Origin: [Flavobacterium] thermophilum
GTDB lineage: Bacteria > Bacillota > Bacilli > Bacillales > Anoxybacillaceae
Direction: 5' to 3'
DNA length: 64,000 nt
Assembly (NCBI GenBank): GCA_900450595.1
Contig: UGGS01000001.1
Location: forward strand, 2,294,001 to 2,358,000
Shown here: positions 37,001 to 46,043 of the stretch, piece after piece
Layout: the number at the start of each line of letters is the position of its first letter
Position numbering within the stretch: the first letter of the stretch is position 1
Made by a program: the position numbers and the translations under genes
Notes under the pieces: generated by a model
Told to the model about the DNA's origin: nothing
Seen by the model: only the letters and a program-made list of their open reading frames with translations
Database searches by the model: none

Positions 37001-38674
37001 CCAATATTCATACGCGCCGACGGTCGGATAGCGGTGGTAACGGTCGAAGTAAATCGAATCATCGGATACGTGGTTGAACACGCCGTCTAAGATGAGATGC
37101 ATCCCCCGTTTCGCCAGTTCCTGAACAAATGCCTGAAACTCTTCCGGCGACCCAAACATCGGATCGAGTTCTTTGTAATTGCTTGCGTCGTATTTATGGT
37201 TCGAGGGCGCCGTGGCGATCGGGTTTAAGTAAATCGTGTTCACCCCAAGCGACTGCAAATAATCCAACTTCTGTCTAATTCCGGCGATGTCGCCGCCGAA
37301 AAAGTCGTTCGACCATTCGCCGTCGCCATCATAGCCGCTCGTCCCTTTCAAGCGCGGATTATCGGGCAACTCCGACCAATCGCGATGCTCAATCGGCTGC
37401 GCCCCGCGTGCCTGCTTCTTGCTGTTATCATTTGAAGGGTTGCCATTAAAGAACCGATCCGGGAAAATTTGATACACAACCGCTTCTTTCATCCAGTCGG
37501 GCGTCCTGTAATCCGGATCATACACCGTCAGTTGAAACAGCTCCGCGCGGCTGTCCACCGCTTTCCCCCATTGCCCTTCTTGCGTATCTTCGCCGTATTC
37601 CACTTTCGTTCCGGCATCTTGCGCTATAAATTTATACCCGTACACCCCGGGCGTCGAAGGGGTGAACGCCACCTCCCAATATTCATCGTCCCCGAGCACG
37701 CCGACTTTTTCCATCGTGTAGACGTTGGCCGTGCCGGTCGTCGTATTTTTCACATACACATCCGCTTTCGTCAAATCGCCTTTTTTCGCCGCTAAGCGAA
37801 GCGTCACCTTCGTTCCCGCTTTCACCGCCCCAAACGGCTGGCGGTACAGCGCATCCCATGTGTTATGCTTGAGCCGCTCTTTTTGAACGATTCCATCTGA
37901 ACCTTGCGGGCGATAATCGGTATAGACCTCTTTCGTCTTCGCATTGAAAAAGAACGTGATAGTGGAAGGCTCCAACACGTTTAACCGTGCATTGTCTTGC
38001 GGATAGTTTTCATCCCAATTGGTTCCAAGCACGATTTTGTATTCATAAGATCCTTTCGGCACCTGCGCCGTCAACGCATAAACGGAGTCAAAATCGTCAT
38101 CCTTGAGAAAGGCCGTCGATGTGGCTGGAGTCCAACCATTATTGTCTGTCTCACGACCGATGGCCGGCAATACGGTTCCGACCAAACACGGCTGTTTTTC
38201 CTTTGGAATCGGCGCATACCAAGTCGAGTCAGCGATGGCATGAGTGCGATCATGGTAGTAAAACGTTACCTTTGTCGGCTCGTTCAATGTCAATGTAAGA
38301 TTTCCGCCGTTGCGCCCACCAGCACCGTAGTTTTCATCCCAGCTGCCGTTGATGGCGATTTTGTACTCATACGTCCCCGCCGGCAGCGCCCCCGTCAACG
38401 TATAAAGCCCATCGCCTTCATGATGCATCACGGTCGCTGTAGCCGACGGATCCCATTCCTTCGTATGGCCCAACTCATCTTGCAAATTGCCGACTAGCGT
38501 GATCGTCCGTGGCTGCGAGGCCGTGGATTCGGCCGTCCACCGATGCGCTCCATTCCCTAGAGCGCTAGAACTTCCTGCCTCGTTCGCAGCGGCAACCGCC
38601 TGGAAAGGAGTCAATGCCAGCAACAACACCGATGCCAAAACCAATGATAGCATTCTCCTTGCCCTCTTGATCAT
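34019..38674 (-). CDS. Secreted amylopullulanase-type GH13 enzyme (frameshifted near its 3' end)
   Basis: 1551 residues from the ATG at 38674. Signal peptide 1-31. Two X25-type modules (about 45-150 and 155-255: YEYKIAINGSWDENYG, YEYKIVLGTNWDENYP), an N-domain, then the GH13 barrel (about 395-850) with DGVFNHVSDDS, GWRLDVANEV (nucleophile Asp), LILGEIWDDA (acid/base Glu) and LIGSHDTAR. After it come FN3-like domains (about 980-1300), a starch-binding-like domain (TIPNSLNGWNTGAWEMS) and a Gly/Pro/Ser linker. The true C-terminus, a wall-associated module, lies in another frame (see 33744). With one base restored the protein would have about 1643 residues, close to known Geobacillus amylopullulanases. 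Expressed divergently from amyS under shared sugar control. Confidence 0.9.
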   Translation of the reverse strand: MIKRARRMLSLVLASVLLLALTPFQAVAAANEAGSSSALGNGAHRWTAESTASQPRTITLVGNLQDELGHTKEWDPSATATVMHHEGDGLYTLTGALPAGTYEYKIAINGSWDENYGAGGRNGGNLTLTLNEPTKVTFYYHDRTHAIADSTWYAPIPKEKQPCLVGTVLPAIGRETDNNGWTPATSTAFLKDDDFDSVYALTAQVPKGSYEYKIVLGTNWDENYPQDNARLNVLEPSTITFFFNAKTKEVYTDYRPQGSDGIVQKERLKHNTWDALYRQPFGAVKAGTKVTLRLAAKKGDLTKADVYVKNTTTGTANVYTMEKVGVLGDDEYWEVAFTPSTPGVYGYKFIAQDAGTKVEYGEDTQEGQWGKAVDSRAELFQLTVYDPDYRTPDWMKEAVVYQIFPDRFFNGNPSNDNSKKQARGAQPIEHRDWSELPDNPRLKGTSGYDGDGEWSNDFFGGDIAGIRQKLDYLQSLGVNTIYLNPIATAPSNHKYDASNYKELDPMFGSPEEFQAFVQELAKRGMHLILDGVFNHVSDDSIYFDRYHRYPTVGAYEYWEAVYDLMNEKGLSEEEARKQVEEKFKQEGQTFSPYGFHLWFNIENEKVDGRYKYQSWWGYDSLPEFKSVTGEKVPHPSELNNDALANYIFREPDSVAKSWIARGASGWRLDVANEVDPAFWREFRQELLQGSYDRGPTLKEGEQPLILGEIWDDASKYFLGDQYDSVMNYRFRGAVLDFLKNGNAEEADKRLTAIREDYPSEAFYALMNLIGSHDTARAVFLLGNGTDSSERAELDPNYREELGKKRLKLAVILQMGYPGAPTIYYGDEAGVTGSKDPDNRRTYPWGSEDQNLLAHYRKVGQIRQHHSSLLAHGDIKTVYAQGDVYVFARQYGRDVALIAVNRGDADKTVTLDVASLLPNGTVLTDELHDGVTAAVAGGTLKVTVPAMDGRMMFGTVTAEMPAAVRNLQASAAVGRVTLTWEGQASKYRVYQSTIQGAGYTLAVETNETSVTIDSLANGTAYYFAVTAVDENGNESPKVETNRVVPHYPLTSDNVQFVTTLSDATLDLSQPQPIDVKVNIDGVTSKGAADGLQAVLQVKGPHDEAWKEYRAVYQGQDGDANVFRAAFTPLVAGTYTYRYALTTNLGKNWVYTEAKQVTFAADSSDQKAPAEAIELTPPPVESGQVHLSWQFVGKDDADAYLLVIERNGTVIHMTTSISTSFVDYGVENGTEYAYVVKLYDRAGNVTASNTVKVKPDIVMVKVIFKVKAPDYTPLDARITIPNSLNGWNTGAWEMSRNGAVTPDWQFTTEVQEGETITYKYVKGGSWDQEGLADHTPADNGDDDVSYYGYGSIGTELKVTVHNEGNNTMVVEDRILRWIDMPVVIEEVQKQGSQVTIKGNAIKNGVLTINGERVPINDQMAFVYTFTPAPQQKEVAIHIEPSAESKAAVFKNDGGAIAKNTKDYVLNLETKQLREGKLTTPPSNGDSPGSETPSHDGGATPGNGTSPGSGGPSDGASPGGSVPPGGTAPPGNEAPRLHRNQKRNRESQPLLQAK

Positions 38675-38733
38675 CCCCCGCTCCCTTCTCCTTTGTTTGG
38701 CCAACTTCCTTCTCTCCTTTCCTTTTTATATTC

Positions 38734-38755
38734 TTTGTGCAATCGTTTGCACAAA
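38734..38755. promoter_or_regulatory. Perfect palindromic LacI-family-type operator upstream of amylopullulanase
   Basis: Arms TTTGTGCAA and TTGCACAAA are exact inverses around TCGT. The core resembles GCAAACGTTTGC sites of maltose regulators of the LacI family (MalR). It lies downstream of the proposed start point of the minus-strand gene, where a bound repressor would block transcription. Confidence 0.65.
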
Positions 38756-38762
38756 ATGGTTG

Positions 38763-38777
38763 ATGCAAACGATTTCA
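38763..38777. promoter_or_regulatory. Catabolite-responsive element (cre) for amylopullulanase
   Basis: ATGCAAACGATTTCA fits the Bacillus cre consensus WTGNAANCGNWNNCW at every position. It lies just downstream of the proposed promoter, the usual place for CcpA roadblock repression by glucose. Confidence 0.75.
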
Positions 38778-38786
38778 TCAATCTTT

Positions 38787-38815
38787 ATCTTATACGAATA
38801 AACAGAATATTTCAA
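38787..38815 (-). promoter_or_regulatory. Putative promoter of amylopullulanase
   Basis: On the minus strand TTGAAA (38815-38810), a 17-base spacer and TAAGAT (38792-38787). The -35 matches five of six, the -10 four of six. Start of transcription would be near 38780, directly before the cre. Confidence 0.5.
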
Positions 38816-38900
38816 CTGTATTTTCCCCATGTTGAAAAACGAATCGTTCCGTTGTTCTATTTTCCATTCGTGTCAAACTCAAAATTGTTTAAATTCGATA

Positions 38901-38930
38901 TTGAAAACGATTACAAATAAAAATTATAAT
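38901..38930 (+). promoter_or_regulatory. amyS promoter with a cre across the -35 box
   Basis: TTGAAA (38901-38906), an 18-base spacer and a perfect TATAAT (38925-38930). The bases 38901-38915, TTGAAAACGATTACA, also fit the full cre consensus, so CcpA bound here would cover the -35 box. Confidence 0.8.
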
Positions 38931-38972
38931 AGACGTAAACGTTCGAGGGTTTGCTCCCTTTTTACTCTTTTT

Positions 38973-38987
38973 ATGCAATCGTTTCCC
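38973..38987 (+). promoter_or_regulatory. Second cre downstream of the amyS start point
   Basis: ATGCAATCGTTTCCC matches the cre consensus except at the last base. It lies about 36 bases after the predicted start point, between promoter and ribosome binding site. Confidence 0.6.
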
Positions 38988-39027
38988 TTAATTTTTTGGA
39001 AGCCAAACCGTCGAATGCAACATTTGA

Positions 39028-40695
<1,668 letters not shown>

Positions 40696-40740
40696 TGCCT
40701 GCGATCGCGTTGTAAAGACATTCCGCTCTATCATTGAGGC

Positions 40741-40790
40741 AAAAAACACGGCCTTGCCCGCCATGAATGGCGGCACAAGGCCGTGTTTGA
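40741..40790. terminator. Strong terminator between the convergent amyS and nucleotidase genes
   Basis: AACACGGCCTTG (40745-40756) and CAAGGCCGTGTT (40776-40787) form a perfect 12-pair stem with a further CGCCAT / ATGGCG inner stem. On the minus strand it is followed by a U-run (A-run 40739-40746); on the plus strand by a weaker T-rich tail. Confidence 0.88.
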
Positions 40791-40792
40791 TG

Positions 40793-43120
40793 TTACCATC
40801 CATTTGCTTGCTTCAACTTCTCCTTTGACGGCGTTTCATAGCGGATGTGCGTGTCAATGTCTGTTACGTAATACCCGCCGCCGACTGCGTACTGCCCGCC
40901 GAAGCGCGCATCATACCCGTAGACGCGGTACACTTCCCCAGGCTGTAAGATGCGGACGAACACAAGGCGCCCATCCTTCGTCCGTTTCCATAGATTGATC
41001 GGCTTTTGCACCGTCAAGCGGCCGATTTGCCCTTTTTTCAGCTCCACGCCATCCCAGTACACTTTTTTCACTTGGCCTGGAGGAGTGGTTGGCTTCTCCG
41101 ACTGCTTTGGCGGGTTGGGCTTTTCTTCCTTCCAAAGCGGCAAGGCAAATTCATATTGAGCAAATCCGCTCGGCAAGGCGGTGACATAGCGGATGCTGCC
41201 GTCTTGCGGCAAGTATTTTTGCGCTTCCGGCGACGATTCAAACGTGACGGTCACCGGCGCTTTCCCTTTCACTGGCGCAAACCGCCAGTTGCCGTCCGCC
41301 GATGGGTTAATCGTTCCGTTTTCCCGAATGTAATCGATGATCACTTGCCGGTTTTCATCCGGCGCGGCCAAAATCGTGTTTTTCCCGCCCGGATTGATGA
41401 TCCGGTTCGTCGTCGCCCGATAGTTGTTCGTTGCGACAACAAACTCCATGGTCGGCGTCACTGGCTTGCCTTCGAATCTCAAGTTTTTAATCCGATTCGC
41501 TTTCGGGTTGATCACATTTTGGTTTTTGTCGTATTTCGCCGGCTCGGTAACATCGATCTCATACGTCACGCCATCAATAATGTCGAAGTTGTACGTCGGG
41601 AAGTCGTTGTTGACAAGCGGCTGAACGTCTGTCTTGTTCGGGTCGATTTGGTTGAATTGCCCCGCCGACCACTCAAGCCATTCTTTCAACTCGGCTCCCG
41701 TAATTTTCAACGCATACACCGTGTTCGGATACAAGTACAAATCGGCGACGTTTTTAATGGCGATTTCCCCTGCCGGGATGTCGGTATAATAGCTCGCCCC
41801 GCCGCGTCCGCCGGCTTTGAACGGAGCACCGGCCGACAGCACCGGAAGGCCTTCATACTGCGTCCCTTTTAACATTTTTTCCACATACCACTTTTGGGCG
41901 TTCGTGACGATTTGCACGGACGGATCGTCTTTGATAAGCGCAAAATAGCTGTTGATCGGGCTCGTTGTTTTTCCAACCGGGCTGCGGACGTACTGAATCG
42001 TCGCTTCATGTTCCGCTTGGATCGCCTGCTCCACGGCCGGGTCGCTGTCAACCAACGGCGTTTTCGTCGCCTTGTCGTACACCGGGCGAAGCTGGGCTTT
42101 CGCTTGTGTCACTTTCCATTTTCCATCGATTTGCTCAACCGTCAAATCAATAACCCCAAGCGTATCGCCCCACGCCCCCGGCATCGTCACCGGAACACCG
42201 TTGATCGTGCCTGTTTCATTGTTGATACCGTTCCCATCCGGAAAATCGGGCGTCGTTCCCGGAAGCGCCGGAAATTTTTTATGCTGGTGGCCGGTCAACA
42301 CGGCGTCGACCCCCGGAATTTGCGTCAAATAATAGGAGGCGTTTTCCATATTCGGGCTGTTTCCGCCGGTCTCAATGCCCGAGTGCGATAGCACAACGAT
42401 CAAATCGGCCCCTTCCGCTTTCATTTTTGGAATATACTTTTGCGCCGACTGCACAATGTCTTTCGCAATCACTTTCCCTTGCAAATTCGCTTTGTCCCAA
42501 TCCATAATTTGCGGCGGCACAAAGCCGATGACGCCGATCTTCAGCGTATGCTTCTCCCCGTCTTCATCAACGACTTCTTTCGCTAAAATTTGATACGGCG
42601 TGAAATAGTTGACATCGTTATCCGGATTTTGGTCATGATCGTCACGGTACACGTTCGCATTCACGATCGGCAGCTTGGCATCGTCATACACTTCATTGAG
42701 GAAATCCAAGCCATAGTTGAACTCATGGTTCCCAACCGTCGCCGCATCGTACTTCAACAAATGCAACAGTTTCACCGCTGGATGCACTTCGCCGTCTTGC
42801 AGCGGCTTCACTTTCGCCACATAGTCGCCAAGCGGCGTTCCTTGAATCAAATCCCCGTTGTCAAACAGAAGCGTATTCGGCTGCTCAGCGCGCGCCTGCT
42901 CGATCAAACGCGCCGTCTTCGACAACCCAAACTCATTCGTCGGACTATCTTTGAAATAATCGTAGTTGACGAGATTCATATGTACGTCCGTCGTCTCTAA
43001 AATGCGCAGCTTGACGACATCTCGGTCTTCCGCGCCCGCTGCGGTCGGCAACACAGCCGGAGCAAGCAGCCCCAACGCCAACACCACGCTCGCCGCCGCG
43101 TATTTCTTCCGTTTTTTCAA
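40793..43120 (-). CDS. Exported 2',3'-cyclic-nucleotide 2'-phosphodiesterase/3'-nucleotidase with C-terminal wall module
   Basis: 775 residues. Start is a TTG at 43120, five bases after GAGGGGGATGGGCA; the nearby ATG is out of frame. Signal peptide 1-31. Metallophosphatase domain (about 35-340): ILETTDVHMNLVNYDYF, FDNGDLIQGTPLGDY, VGNHEFNYGLDF, GHQHKKFPALPG. 5'-nucleotidase C-terminal domain (about 370-600) with GGRGGASYYTDIPAGEIA. The linker KPTTPPGQV and the ~85-residue shared module close the protein (residues 690-775). CpdB-type enzymes release nucleosides from RNA breakdown products at the cell surface. An IS1634 element sits in its promoter. Confidence 0.9.
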   Translation of the reverse strand: MKKRKKYAAASVVLALGLLAPAVLPTAAGAEDRDVVKLRILETTDVHMNLVNYDYFKDSPTNEFGLSKTARLIEQARAEQPNTLLFDNGDLIQGTPLGDYVAKVKPLQDGEVHPAVKLLHLLKYDAATVGNHEFNYGLDFLNEVYDDAKLPIVNANVYRDDHDQNPDNDVNYFTPYQILAKEVVDEDGEKHTLKIGVIGFVPPQIMDWDKANLQGKVIAKDIVQSAQKYIPKMKAEGADLIVVLSHSGIETGGNSPNMENASYYLTQIPGVDAVLTGHQHKKFPALPGTTPDFPDGNGINNETGTINGVPVTMPGAWGDTLGVIDLTVEQIDGKWKVTQAKAQLRPVYDKATKTPLVDSDPAVEQAIQAEHEATIQYVRSPVGKTTSPINSYFALIKDDPSVQIVTNAQKWYVEKMLKGTQYEGLPVLSAGAPFKAGGRGGASYYTDIPAGEIAIKNVADLYLYPNTVYALKITGAELKEWLEWSAGQFNQIDPNKTDVQPLVNNDFPTYNFDIIDGVTYEIDVTEPAKYDKNQNVINPKANRIKNLRFEGKPVTPTMEFVVATNNYRATTNRIINPGGKNTILAAPDENRQVIIDYIRENGTINPSADGNWRFAPVKGKAPVTVTFESSPEAQKYLPQDGSIRYVTALPSGFAQYEFALPLWKEEKPNPPKQSEKPTTPPGQVKKVYWDGVELKKGQIGRLTVQKPINLWKRTKDGRLVFVRILQPGEVYRVYGYDARFGGQYAVGGGYYVTDIDTHIRYETPSKEKLKQANGW
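40811..41095. repeat. 285-bp direct repeat, copy 2 (module-coding DNA)
   Basis: Partner of 33762-34046, same orientation, no gaps. Here it is in frame with the nucleotidase gene. Confidence 0.88.
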
Positions 43121-43164
43121 TGCCCATCCCCCTCACTCAGATCAAATCATTGTCATCTCTATAC

Positions 43165-43193
43165 ATATTACCTCACATTTCGCACCCTGACAA
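43165..43193 (-). promoter_or_regulatory. Possible hybrid promoter at the IS1634 junction
   Basis: On the minus strand TTGTCA (43193-43188, inside the IS end), a 17-base spacer and TAATAT (43170-43165, in the target flank) point toward the nucleotidase gene. The -35 matches five of six and the -10 four of six. Confidence 0.4.
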
Positions 43194-45058
43194 GGTCAAA
43201 ACAAAGGATTTTTTATTTAGTTTTTCAGAATAACTTTTTGACCAACACAACGAGCGATGGCAATCCTTTTTTTACCATCGCTGGTCGTTCCGTATCACGT
43301 TACACGTAGATGCTCTCATCCATGCCCAATCCCTGCAGAATCCTTCGCTGATCAGGGGTAAGGGAGCGATCCAGTGAGCGTTGGATGCGCCCATCCGGCA
43401 GCTTGAACAGGACGACGTTCACATATTGAAACAGCTGAAAAATCGCCTGTCCCGTCGGCCGGGTCAGCTTGCGGCCTCCAGGACCCTTCAACGGGTGTTC
43501 TGGAGTAATAAACTGACGCACTCGGCGCTGAAAAACGCGGTAAATAGCCAAGGCCAACAGAAACAAATAGCCTAATACTGCGACCCGTTCTGGTTTTTTG
43601 ACGTAAATCTCATCCGTGAAAAACGGATCTTTCAAAAAAGCGAAGTTCATTTCCACCGAGATCTGCCCTTTATACAGCTTCAAGATCTCTTGGGCATCCA
43701 TGGGTTGGCCCTTCCATTCCTTCGGAACGGTCGTGACAAGGACAAACCGGGACGCTTTCCGTCTCGCCTGTTCCCACGCGTCTTGGTCGAATTCGACGTC
43801 AAGGTGCAAGAAATACAGCGTCTCCACCTCGGGTTTCGCCCCTTTTTTCGGCCGTCCGCGCCGTTTTTTCGGGCGTACGATCTCTTCGACCGCGGCCTTG
43901 ACCTGATGAAACCGGGGGCGAAGGGACGCCTTGAGGGACGCCAAGGCTTGTTCAGCGTCTTCCCGGCAGGAGAAGGGGTGACGCTCCCAACGGGCTTGTT
44001 CCTCGCGAAGAAGCTCCGCTTCTTTGGTTCGTTCTTTTTCGAGCGTCTTTCCTTTTCGCTGGTCGAGCGCACTCGATTCGACGACGATCAGCCGAACGGG
44101 GTGGCCTTCATAGGTGGAGGATGTTTCCCATACCCGGTACGTGGCGCCGTTTCTCTCCGCCAGCGTAAAGGGGTCGCTCCACGGGATGTGGGCCGAATCG
44201 GCCTCCGCGAATGCCCGTTTCACGATCCGAAGCGACGAAGGGCCTCGGGTGATCAAAAAGGCGTTGGCCGCTTTGGTTTGCGCCAGAGTGTCTTTTGTCA
44301 TCGCGGCGGAATCGGCCACGTAAATCCATTCGTCTTCCATCTTGGCTTGTTTGAGCTGTTCGTGGACACGGGACAGCACCTCCGGATTCCACGTTTTGTC
44401 AGGCAGGTTGCCGTCGTGCACATCGCCGTAAAACGGGATGCCGTCCTCGTTGCCGACCAGTCCGAAGCCGATCTGTTTTTGCCAACGATGATGGCGGTTG
44501 TAGCCATGTGTGATTTGTAAGGCCTCTAACGAGGCCGATTCATACGCGCCGTAAACCGTCTTGTCCGTCGTATCGGCGTGAAAGGCTCGGAGGGAAAGGC
44601 CTTCTTTGCGATAAATGTGAATCAAGCAAGTGCTGATGACGTTGTGAATGCCAGCCTCATACAGGCGATCGAGATGACGGGCCAACGCATCGTCGTTCAA
44701 CCAGGAAGGATGGAGACCGGGACGGATGAGTTTCTCTAGATCGATCTCCTGAGCCCATCGTTCCAAGTGAACAAGGGCTTGCCGGCCGTCAAACATATTG
44801 TAGATGATGGCCTGAACGGCATCGCTGACTCGAGTCTGGCACTGTGGATCAACGGGAACGAGATGGTCAATCAATTGGGGCAGGCCCAGTTTCTTGAATA
44901 GGGCACTTATTATATTCAAATAATCATTACGATAGACCTTTTTGACTTGAACGTTCATGAGAGAAAAACTCCTTCACTTTCCTTGTGTGTCAAGGATTCA
45001 TTCGACATCGGAACGAAAAAATCCTCCCGATTTTCGTTGGGAGGGTGCGAAATGTGAG
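43172..45058 (-). mobile_element. IS1634 family insertion sequence, 1887 bp, with 6-bp target duplication
   Basis: The end CTCACATTTCGCACCCT (43172-43188) is exactly inverted at 45042-45058. TATTAC is repeated at 43166-43171 and 45059-45064. The one transposase gene is intact, and a GCGATGG / CCATCGC hairpin (about 43253-43285) lies after its stop. Complete ends, duplication and gene suggest a recent insertion. Confidence 0.93.
43300..44958 (-). CDS. IS1634 family transposase
   Basis: 552 residues, ATG start. The N-terminal part (about 1-110) has the DUF4277-like sequence of this family (LGLPQLIDHLVPVDPQCQTR, IIYNMFDGRQALVHLERWAQ). The DDE core includes FHADTTDKTVYG (Asp), WIYVADSAAMTKDTL (Asp) and the Glu region around YKGQISVEMNFAFLKDP. 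A basic stretch PKKRRGRPKKG occurs near residue 360. The gene shows no interruption. Confidence 0.92.
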   Translation of the reverse strand: MNVQVKKVYRNDYLNIISALFKKLGLPQLIDHLVPVDPQCQTRVSDAVQAIIYNMFDGRQALVHLERWAQEIDLEKLIRPGLHPSWLNDDALARHLDRLYEAGIHNVISTCLIHIYRKEGLSLRAFHADTTDKTVYGAYESASLEALQITHGYNRHHRWQKQIGFGLVGNEDGIPFYGDVHDGNLPDKTWNPEVLSRVHEQLKQAKMEDEWIYVADSAAMTKDTLAQTKAANAFLITRGPSSLRIVKRAFAEADSAHIPWSDPFTLAERNGATYRVWETSSTYEGHPVRLIVVESSALDQRKGKTLEKERTKEAELLREEQARWERHPFSCREDAEQALASLKASLRPRFHQVKAAVEEIVRPKKRRGRPKKGAKPEVETLYFLHLDVEFDQDAWEQARRKASRFVLVTTVPKEWKGQPMDAQEILKLYKGQISVEMNFAFLKDPFFTDEIYVKKPERVAVLGYLFLLALAIYRVFQRRVRQFITPEHPLKGPGGRKLTRPTGQAIFQLFQYVNVVLFKLPDGRIQRSLDRSLTPDQRRILQGLGMDESIYV

Positions 45059-45153
45059 TATTACCATAAAAGTAACAAAATTTTGATAGAAAAAACAAAC
45101 AAAAAAATAGAGGAAATAAACAGACAATATCGAAAGAGATAGAGGAAAGCACA

Positions 45154-45294
45154 ATGTCCTATTCTTGGGGATGGTTGATCTTTTCAATCTTCTTTTTTAC
45201 ATTCATGCTGTATATTATCATTGAAACCGCCGTCCGACGAGCGATTGACAGCTCAACATTAGCAAGAACGCATCAAAAAACCGTTGGAAGATAG
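45154..45294 (+). CDS. Small single-pass membrane protein of 46 residues
   Basis: ATG with AGAGGAAAG five bases upstream. The peptide is MSYSWGWLIFSIFFFTFMLY and continues with III, ETAVRRAIDSS and a basic tail ending VGR. One hydrophobic helix (about 6-26) with a positive C-terminus suggests an N-out/C-in membrane peptide. Before the IS1634 insertion it was divergent from the nucleotidase gene. No family recognised. Confidence 0.55.
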   Translation: MSYSWGWLIFSIFFFTFMLYIIIETAVRRAIDSSTLARTHQKTVGR

Positions 45295-45480
45295 AAAAAG
45301 AAGGAATGACAGCCGACATTAAAGGAGTGACACGCATCGTTAAGAGGAGTAGATAAGGAAGCAGAAAAGCTGTTCAAATAATCCATTATTCGCAGAGAGA
45401 ATATGCCTTGAAGGAATGTCTTTTCTAAAAGAGCAGGAAAAGAAGCAACCCAAGCAAAAATAGAAGGTCACCATTGCAAC
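45295..45480. other. Non-coding stretch after the small membrane protein
   Basis: Only very short frames are seen, including a 16-codon frame starting at about 45312 with no support. No repeat or promoter pair recognised. Confidence 0.3.
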
Positions 45481-45490
45481 ACAACGAAGA

Positions 45491-45507
45491 GCGCCCTCCA
45501 CTGGCGC
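45491..45507 (-). terminator. Short GC-rich hairpin after the coiled-coil fragment
   Basis: GCGCC and GGCGC pair around a seven-base loop, 13 bases after the stop codon at 45520. No clear U-run follows, so it is a weak candidate. Confidence 0.3.
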
Positions 45508-45516
45508 CCTTCCTCA

Positions 45517-45642
45517 TTTCTATAGCAAATTGAGCAACGCCTTTTTGTTCGCTTGCACTTGGTTGTTCAACGCCTTGACTTTTTCTTTTACCTTCTGAAT
45601 GTTTGCGTTGTTGGCGCCGACTTTCTTTTCAAGGGCGCGAAT
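45517..45642. repeat. 126-bp direct repeat, copy 1
   Basis: Matches 51351-51476 without gaps and with about five changes. On the minus strand it encodes a helical C-terminus (ALEKKVGANNANIQKVKEKV) ending in a TAG stop at the same place in both copies. Confidence 0.8.
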
Positions 45643-45717
45643 GTCATTCGTCACCGCCCGCAGCGGGTTGGACAGCGCGATGAGCTGGCCGATGAGGCCA
45701 TCAGCGACAAACACCAA
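45520..45717 (-). pseudogene. Fragment: C-terminus of a coiled-coil protein fused out of frame behind a TnpB remnant
   Basis: The open frame of 65 codons starts only because a TTG occurs in the upstream tnpB remnant. Its body (LIGQLIALSNPLRAVTNDIR, then a Lys/Asn/Gln-rich heptad region) looks like the end of a longer helical protein. A second copy of the last 40 codons lies at 51351-51476. Parent protein unknown. Confidence 0.5.
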
Positions 45718-45784
45718 TCGTTTTGTTTATTTTGATCGCTTGTTCAGTTGTCGGTTTGATTTCAACAAAATAAGCTTTTTTCAT
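45715..45784 (-). pseudogene. Remnant of an IS200/IS605-type tnpB start
   Basis: From the ATG at 45784 the minus strand reads MKKAYFVEIKPTTEQAIKIN then KTIGVC, a characteristic TnpB N-terminus (the family starts with a basic strand and EIxPTxEQ). AAGGA lies upstream. After 23 codons the sequence joins unrelated DNA, so only the first strand of the gene remains. Confidence 0.65.
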
Positions 45785-45857
45785 AACGGATCTTCCTTGC
45801 GGCTCTCTGCCTCTATCGAGCTTTCGCAACTTTTGAGAAGCAACGGATGCCCCTCCG

Positions 45858-45952
45858 TTAAAAGGAAATCTCTATTTTTCCTTCTTCAATCCATTTTGCC
45901 AAATTGGCATTTTTAATTTCTGTATGGAATGACTGTCCATCTAACGAATAAA
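45858..45952 (-). pseudogene. PIN-domain gene, 3' part (downstream of the IS66 element)
   Basis: After removing one copy of the 8-bp duplication the frame continues from 45944 as LDGQSFHTEIKNAKLAKWIE then EGKIEISF and a TAA stop at 45858-45860. It joins VIYS of the middle part exactly in frame. These 28 residues complete a protein of 298 residues (see 49212). Confidence 0.75.
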
Positions 45953-46043
45953 GTAACTATTCAGCCACATCATAAAGTGAGCTGAATATTTTCTTCTTTC
46001 CTTGTCTATGATGTGAATATTGATAGACAAGGAGGTGAATCAC

